NCBI GenBank assembly: GCA_964544595.1
Contig: CAZJBM010000046.1
Span: forward strand, 1-9,248
Direction of reading: 5' to 3'
Origin: JAGBWK01 sp964544595
Lineage (GTDB): Bacteria; Bacteroidota; Bacteroidia; Bacteroidales; Muribaculaceae
Length of the DNA stretch: 9,248 nucleotides
Part shown: positions 5,475 to 9,248 of the stretch, one piece after another
How the letters are laid out: each line of letters begins with the position of its first letter
How positions within the stretch are numbered: the first letter of the stretch is position 1
Notes under the pieces: generated by a model
Database searches by the model: none
Seen by the model: the letters and a program-made list of their open reading frames with translations, nothing else
Told to the model about the DNA's origin: nothing
Position numbers and translations under genes: made by a program

Positions 5475-6356
5475 ATGGCAACACTACGAGAACTTAAAGG
5501 CCGCATCGGATCAGTCGCGTCGTCGGAGAAGATTACCGGCGCCATGAAGATGATCTCGTCAGCGAAAATGCATAAAGCCGAGCTCGGTCTCAAGCGTCTG
5601 GCCCCATTCCGCAACCAGATCGAGACTATCATAGCCAACCTGCTTTCGGCCGACACCTCATTCTCTTCACCGCTTATCGAGCCCCGCGAGGTTAAGCGCG
5701 TGACGGTTGTCGTATGGGGATCGGACGACGGCCTTTGCGGCGCATATAACGTCAATATCTATAAGCAGCTCAAAGCCCATGTCGATGAGCTGAAAAAAGC
5801 CTACGGAGAGCCGCTTCAGGTGAAGGTGATAGCCGTCGGCAAGAAAATGTATAAGGCTTGCTCGAAAATCAGCTCGGGCAATGTCACTTTGGAGCCTTCG
5901 GCCGGAGTCGACTCGAAGTCGTCGGGCCAGGCGGTCAATGACTTCACCGGAGCGCTTGAGTCGTCGTTTCTCAGCGGCGAGACCGACCGGGTCAACCTCC
6001 TTTATATGTACTTCAAGAGCGCCGGTAAGCAAATCGCGCGCTTCGACACTCTCCTCCCCATTTCGCAGGATGCATTCGCTTCTGGCGAGAAACAGGCTTC
6101 GGGTCGCCCCTATATCTTCGAGCCCGACGCCAACACGATATTCAACAGTGTGCTCCCCCTCTTCATGCAGTCGGTCATGCAGGAGGTGTTTGTCGAGAAT
6201 CAGGCTTCGGAGCAAGCCGCCCGCGTGATGGCCATGCAATCGGCCAACGACAACGCCAAGAAACTCCTCGACCAACTTCGTCTCGAATACAACAAACTCC
6301 GCCAGCAGGCTATCACCAACGAGCTACTCGATATCCTCGGCGGCCAAACACGATAA
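5475..6356 (+). CDS. atpG: ATP synthase F1 subunit gamma
   Basis: Gamma is the rotating central shaft linking the c-ring to the catalytic sites. The 293 residues begin with the N-terminal coiled-coil helix (LKGRIGSVASSEKITGAMKM, then SSAKMHKAE), followed by the Rossmann-like core with VVWGSDDGLCGAYN (usually SDRGLCG; the Arg is Asp here). The C-terminal helix carries the family signature: EQAARVMAMQSANDNAKKLL, YNKLRQQAITNELLDILGG. Length is typical (about 285-295). The ATG at 5475 directly follows AATAACTAA, a relative of the leader motif before atpE, atpF and nuoJ. It is the last atp gene; nuoI starts 55 bp later with no visible terminator between, so read-through into nuo is likely. Confidence 0.96.
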   Translation: MATLRELKGRIGSVASSEKITGAMKMISSAKMHKAELGLKRLAPFRNQIETIIANLLSADTSFSSPLIEPREVKRVTVVVWGSDDGLCGAYNVNIYKQLKAHVDELKKAYGEPLQVKVIAVGKKMYKACSKISSGNVTLEPSAGVDSKSSGQAVNDFTGALESSFLSGETDRVNLLYMYFKSAGKQIARFDTLLPISQDAFASGEKQASGRPYIFEPDANTIFNSVLPLFMQSVMQEVFVENQASEQAARVMAMQSANDNAKKLLDQLRLEYNKLRQQAITNELLDILGGQTR

Positions 6357-6411
6357 ACATAAACGTCGGTTACCGCGACAATTTCTAAAAAACAAAAAAA
6401 TAACTCGATAA

Positions 6412-7005
6412 ATGGGTAGTGTAAAAGATTATTTCTCAGGATTGGGCTCCGGAATTGCCTCGCTCATCAAGGGTATGGCCGTCACCGGAAAGGAATTAGT
6501 CACCCCAAAAATCACTGAACGATACCCCGAAGACCGCGACACCCGCTGGGTGCCCGACCGCTTCCGCGCGTGTCTCGAACTCAAATACGACAATGAGGGT
6601 AATCACAAGTGTATTGCTTGCGGCACCTGTGAGCGCAACTGTCCTAACGGCACCATCAACGTGCTGACAAAGATGGTCGACACATGGGATGGCAAAAAGA
6701 AGAAGAAACTCGACAAATATATCTACGACCTCGGCTCGTGCACGTTCTGCCAGCTCTGCGTAGTGACTTGTCCGACCGACGCGCTGACCTTCTCCAACGA
6801 CTTTGAGCAGGCTGTGTTCACCCGCGACAAGCTCGTAAAGCAGCTCAATTATCTCCCCGAGAAGCCCGAACCCGAACCTACCGAAGAGGAGAAGGCTAAG
6901 CTGCTTGCGGAGAAGCAGGCCAAAATCGAGGCCGCTAAAGCCGCTGCCGCCGCCAAGAAGGCCGCCGCTGCCAAAGCCGCAGGCGACGCCGCCCCGACGG
7001 CCTAA
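6412..7005 (+). CDS. nuoI: NADH-quinone oxidoreductase subunit I (2x 4Fe-4S) with Ala/Lys-rich tail
   Basis: NuoI passes electrons through two 4Fe-4S clusters (N6a/N6b) towards the quinone site of complex I, at the cytoplasmic face of the membrane. The 197 residues include the amphipathic N-terminus (GSGIASLIKGMAVTGKELVT), PKITERYPEDRDTRWVPDRF, and two ferredoxin motifs: C67-x2-C70-x2-C73-x3-C77-P and C110-x2-C113-x2-C116-x3-C120-P. FSNDFEQAVFTRDKLVKQLN closes the conserved core near residue 146. Residues 150-197 are an added tail: Glu/Lys-rich first, then almost only Ala and Lys, ending in GDAAPTA. NuoI normally follows nuoH; here the upstream neighbour is atpG, 55 bp away, and no nuoH remnant is visible in the gap. 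An A-rich leader precedes the ATG. Confidence 0.95.
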   Translation: MGSVKDYFSGLGSGIASLIKGMAVTGKELVTPKITERYPEDRDTRWVPDRFRACLELKYDNEGNHKCIACGTCERNCPNGTINVLTKMVDTWDGKKKKKLDKYIYDLGSCTFCQLCVVTCPTDALTFSNDFEQAVFTRDKLVKQLNYLPEKPEPEPTEEEKAKLLAEKQAKIEAAKAAAAAKKAAAAKAAGDAAPTA

Positions 7006-7187
7006 GCGCCCGATTTGCCGATAAACCGCCGCTGCCTCCGTTCAGGCAAAGCCCCGATTTCTCGCCTCGTCGATAATGTGAACAACACCCGCGCCGCTTC
7101 CGTGCCGCGCCGTTCGAGATAGAGGCAGAGATGACGAAACCGACGGTTTGCACCAGAATAAAAAATCAAAAAAAACTAAATAAACAA
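7006..7187 (+). other. GC-rich nuoI-nuoJ spacer with small inverted repeats
   Basis: This 182-bp gap is the longest in the window. Most of it (7006-7150) is GC rich, unlike the other leaders, and the last 38 bases are A rich. TGCCT (7033-7037) can pair with AGGCA (7044-7048), and AAACC (7137-7141) with GGTTT (7145-7149). CCGCCGCTGCC at 7026-7036 repeats a string used in the Ala-coding tail of nuoI (6962-6972). I recognise no gene, RNA or promoter in it. Confidence 0.4.
7171..7181 (+). promoter_or_regulatory. A-rich translation leader motif before nuoJ
   Basis: AAAAACTAAAT is identical to the 11-mer before atpE (2295-2305) and ends six bases before the ATG at 7188. Its position supports 7188 rather than 7131 as the nuoJ start, because starting at 7131 would translate this leader into a Lys/Asn-rich stretch. 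Confidence 0.45.
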
Positions 7188-7706
7188 ATGGATTCAGTAG
7201 GAAGTCTCGTCATTTATCTCATCGTCGCTTTAGCGATGATGGTATGCTCCGTGCTGGCAGTCACTACCCGCAAAATCCTGCGTTCGGCCACATTCCTCCT
7301 GTTCGCGCTCTTCGCGACCGCTGCCGTATATTTCATGCTCGGTTACCAGTTTCTCGGAGCCGTGCAGATTGCGGTCTATGCGGGTGGTATAGTGGTGCTG
7401 TTCGTGTTCGCGATTTTGTTGACCAGCCATCCCGGCGACAATGCCAAGTTGCTTGCGTCCAAGAAGAAAACAATCGGATGCTGCGCCGCTGTCGCCACAT
7501 TTATCATTGCCGCATGGTCGTTGATCGACCGCGTTTCGCTCTGCGCCAATCTCCCGGCTATGCAGGAATACAAGATGGATTTAATAGGCAAGACGCTGAT
7601 TAGCTCAGGCAAAGGGCAGTATCTGCTCCCCTTCGAGGCTATCTCGGTGTTGCTTTTGGCATGTATAATCGGCGGCATCGTTGTTGCCCGCAAAAAGAAC
7701 GACTAA
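7188..7706 (+). CDS. nuoJ: NADH-quinone oxidoreductase subunit J
   Basis: Membrane subunit of complex I, between the quinone module and the antiporter-like subunits, part of the proton-transfer chain. The 172-residue product has five hydrophobic segments (about 6-25, 33-51, 57-79, 96-114, 147-166). FLGAVQIAVYAGGIVVLFVF (55-74) is the conserved third helix with its key Tyr (Y64), and LLPFEAISVLLLACIIGGI is the conserved last helix, followed by a basic end RKKND. The frame is open back to an ATG at 7131, but the 19 extra residues (TKPTVCTRIKNQKKLNKQ after Met) come from the A-rich leader, so 7188 (MDSVGSLVIYLI) is preferred. nuoK starts three bases after the stop, indicating tight coupling. Confidence 0.95.
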   Translation: MDSVGSLVIYLIVALAMMVCSVLAVTTRKILRSATFLLFALFATAAVYFMLGYQFLGAVQIAVYAGGIVVLFVFAILLTSHPGDNAKLLASKKKTIGCCAAVATFIIAAWSLIDRVSLCANLPAMQEYKMDLIGKTLISSGKGQYLLPFEAISVLLLACIIGGIVVARKKND

Positions 7707-7709
7707 AGT

Positions 7710-8033
7710 ATGGAAATCAACTTCGAATGGAACGCGCTGATGTTCCTCATACCCAGCCTTTTCATGTTCTGCTGCGGAGTATACGGCTTCCTTACCCGCC
7801 GCAACATGATTGCAATTCTCATATCCCTTGAGCTGATGCTCAACGCCGTGGATATGAATTTCGTAGTGTTTAACCGATTCCTTTACCCGGGGCAGCTCGA
7901 CGGCATGTTCTTCACGCTCTTCGCTGTTGCCATCGCGGCTGCCGAGACCGCTATCGCCATCGCGATTATCATCAACGCGTTCCGCATCTCGCATGACATC
8001 GACGTGAAGGATCTAACCAAAATGAAATTTTAA
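7710..8033 (+). CDS. nuoK: NADH-quinone oxidoreductase subunit K
   Basis: Small membrane subunit of complex I, homologous to the MrpC antiporter subunit, with three membrane helices (about 9-28, 33-55, 65-90). The 107 residues hold both conserved membrane glutamates: E41 in ISLELMLNAVDMNFV and E79 in AVAIAAAETAIAIAI, matching E36 and E72 of E. coli NuoK, which are needed for proton pumping. The family length is about 100-105. The ATG at 7710 lies three bases after the nuoJ stop, and nuoL begins five bases after the nuoK stop, so J-K-L form one tightly packed unit. The C-terminus, HDIDVKDLTKMKF, is slightly longer and more polar than in E. coli. Confidence 0.96.
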   Translation: MEINFEWNALMFLIPSLFMFCCGVYGFLTRRNMIAILISLELMLNAVDMNFVVFNRFLYPGQLDGMFFTLFAVAIAAAETAIAIAIIINAFRISHDIDVKDLTKMKF

Positions 8034-8038
8034 GTCTT

Positions 8039-9248
8039 ATGGGAATTACACTGCCTCTGCTTATTTTAGGGCTGCCTTTGCTGATGTTCCTCATTCTGGG
8101 GCTCTTCGGCAAATTCCTCAGCCATAAGACCGCCGGCATACTCGGCACGACCATGAACGGCGTCGTGCTTCTGATATGCTACGCCGTGGCCTTTACCTAC
8201 TTTTTCTCAGGTCAGGACATATTCATCAACGGAGCCGGCGAGCGTCTGCAATATATCGTGTTCAATCAGCCCTGGCTTCGCCTCTACGACGACCTGCATA
8301 TAAGCCTCGGCTTCCTTCTCGATCCGATCTCGGCCATGATGCTTGTGGTGATTTCCACTATCTCGTTCATGGTGCACCTCTACAGCAACGGTTATATGCG
8401 CGACCACCATGGCGTATATGAGACGGGTTTCCAGCGTTTCTACGCTTTCCTCGACCTCTTCACCTTCTCGATGCTCGGCCTTGTTGTCGCCACCAACATC
8501 TTCCAGATGTATATTTTCTGGGAGCTTGTGGGCGCGTCGTCATACTTGCTTATCGGATTCTATTACACGAAGCCCTCAGCCGTCTCGGCGTCGAAAAAGG
8601 CGTTTATCGTCACCCGATTCGCCGACCTCGGCTTCCTTATTGGTATCCTTATCCTGTCGTACTTCACCGGCACGTTTGATTTCAGCCAGCTCACCTCGGC
8701 TGCTACCTCTACTGCCGACGTATATCAGGTGAGCGCCTCTACCGCCGAAGGCGTCTACAACATCTTCCAGACCGATGCCGCCGCCGGATTCATGGGCTGC
8801 TCGCTAATGACCTGGGCGCTCGTGCTTATCTTCATGGGCGGTATGGGTAAATCTGCTATGGTGCCTCTGCATATCTGGCTCCCCGACGCTATGGAAGGCC
8901 CGACCCCCGTGTCGGCTCTCATCCACGCCGCCACGATGGTTGTCGCCGGCGTTTACCTTGTGGCCCGCCTCTTCCCCCTGTTCATGATCAACCTCGACCA
9001 TGGCGGCTATGCTCTCGACGTGGTCACATGGGTTGGCGCGATAACCGCGTTCTACGCCGCTATGGTGGCTTGCTGTCAGCTCGACATAAAGCGCGTGCTC
9101 GCGTTCTCTACCATATCTCAGATTGCGTTCATGATGGTTTCGCTCGGCGTCAGCCGCGAGGGTGTGCATGAGAATCTCGGCTACATGGCCTCGATGTTCC
9201 ATCTCTTCACCCACGCGATGTTCAAGGCGCTCCTCTTCCTCGGAGCCG
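8039..9248 (+). CDS. nuoL: NADH-quinone oxidoreductase subunit L, N-terminal two thirds (3' truncated by window)
   Basis: Antiporter-like, Mrp-type subunit at the far end of the complex I membrane arm. The frame from ATG 8039 stays open to the last base, giving 403 residues of an expected 610-650. Features: hydrophobic N-terminus; SLGFLLDPISAMMLVVISTI (89-108); FWELVGASSYLLIGFYY (160-176) with the conserved channel glutamate E162; GGMGKSAMVPLHIWLPDAMEG (267-287) with lysine K271; TPVSALIHAATMVVAGVYLVAR; and DIKRVLAFSTISQIAFM. HLFTHAMFKALLFLGA (388-403) includes the second conserved lysine region. Residues about 211-252 form a polar loop (SAATSTADVYQVSASTAEGV) longer than in E. coli NuoL. It starts five bases after nuoK. 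nuoM and nuoN are expected downstream but not visible. Confidence 0.96.
   Translation, partial: MGITLPLLILGLPLLMFLILGLFGKFLSHKTAGILGTTMNGVVLLICYAVAFTYFFSGQDIFINGAGERLQYIVFNQPWLRLYDDLHISLGFLLDPISAMMLVVISTISFMVHLYSNGYMRDHHGVYETGFQRFYAFLDLFTFSMLGLVVATNIFQMYIFWELVGASSYLLIGFYYTKPSAVSASKKAFIVTRFADLGFLIGILILSYFTGTFDFSQLTSAATSTADVYQVSASTAEGVYNIFQTDAAAGFMGCSLMTWALVLIFMGGMGKSAMVPLHIWLPDAMEGPTPVSALIHAATMVVAGVYLVARLFPLFMINLDHGGYALDVVTWVGAITAFYAAMVACCQLDIKRVLAFSTISQIAFMMVSLGVSREGVHENLGYMASMFHLFTHAMFKALLFLGA

Noticed and set aside
7131..7187. Upstream ATG as the start of nuoJ (19 extra residues)
   Set aside because: The extra residues are polar Lys/Asn codons from the A-rich leader, and the NuoJ family N-terminus begins at 7188.

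Overview
The window is a contiguous, all-plus-strand stretch of bioenergetic genes: most of an F-type ATP synthase operon, followed after a 55-bp gap by genes for the membrane arm of a NADH:quinone-oxidoreductase-like complex I. The organism is very probably a member of the Bacteroidota, order Bacteroidales. The evidence is the atp gene order (beta-epsilon first, then a-c-b-delta-alpha-gamma), an a subunit with a signal peptide and a long periplasmic N-terminal domain, a very short epsilon subunit, the NuoI/J/K/L protein types, and A/T-rich leaders without Shine-Dalgarno motifs. The fairly high GC content with GGC/CGC/CTC-rich codon use would fit a Muribaculaceae-like gut lineage, but that family-level call is a guess.

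Layout. 1-672: 3' part of atpD (beta). 774-1007: atpC (epsilon, GTG start). 1043-2167: atpB (a). 2310-2552: atpE (c). 2684-3181: atpF (b). 3189-3734: atpH (delta). 3775-5349: atpA (alpha). 5475-6356: atpG (gamma). 6412-7005: nuoI. 7188-7706: nuoJ. 7710-8033: nuoK. 8039 to the window end: nuoL, cut at its 3' end. No stretch longer than 300 bp lacks a gene. I see no RNA gene, mobile element or CRISPR array, and no convincing rho-independent terminator.

How they work together. Complex I pumps ions across the inner membrane (NuoL, NuoK and NuoJ are channel subunits, NuoI carries two 4Fe-4S clusters), and the ATP synthase uses the gradient. Placing both in one directional block would allow co-expression. 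The nuo part starts at nuoI: the usual upstream partners nuoA, nuoB, nuoCD and nuoH are not between atpG and nuoI and must lie elsewhere, be missing, or have been lost in assembly.

The most notable non-coding signals are inverted repeats in the atpE-atpF, atpH-atpA and atpA-atpG gaps, where subunit demand changes sharply (c-ring versus b, alpha3 versus gamma1), and a recurring A-rich leader motif (AAAAACTAA and variants) just before several start codons. Protein-level oddities are an Ala/Lys-rich tail on NuoI, an Ile in the Walker A loop of alpha, and a His/Asp pair in subunit a arranged as in mitochondria rather than E. coli. Nothing here is clearly a new system. The region is mostly core metabolism with some unusual operon architecture.
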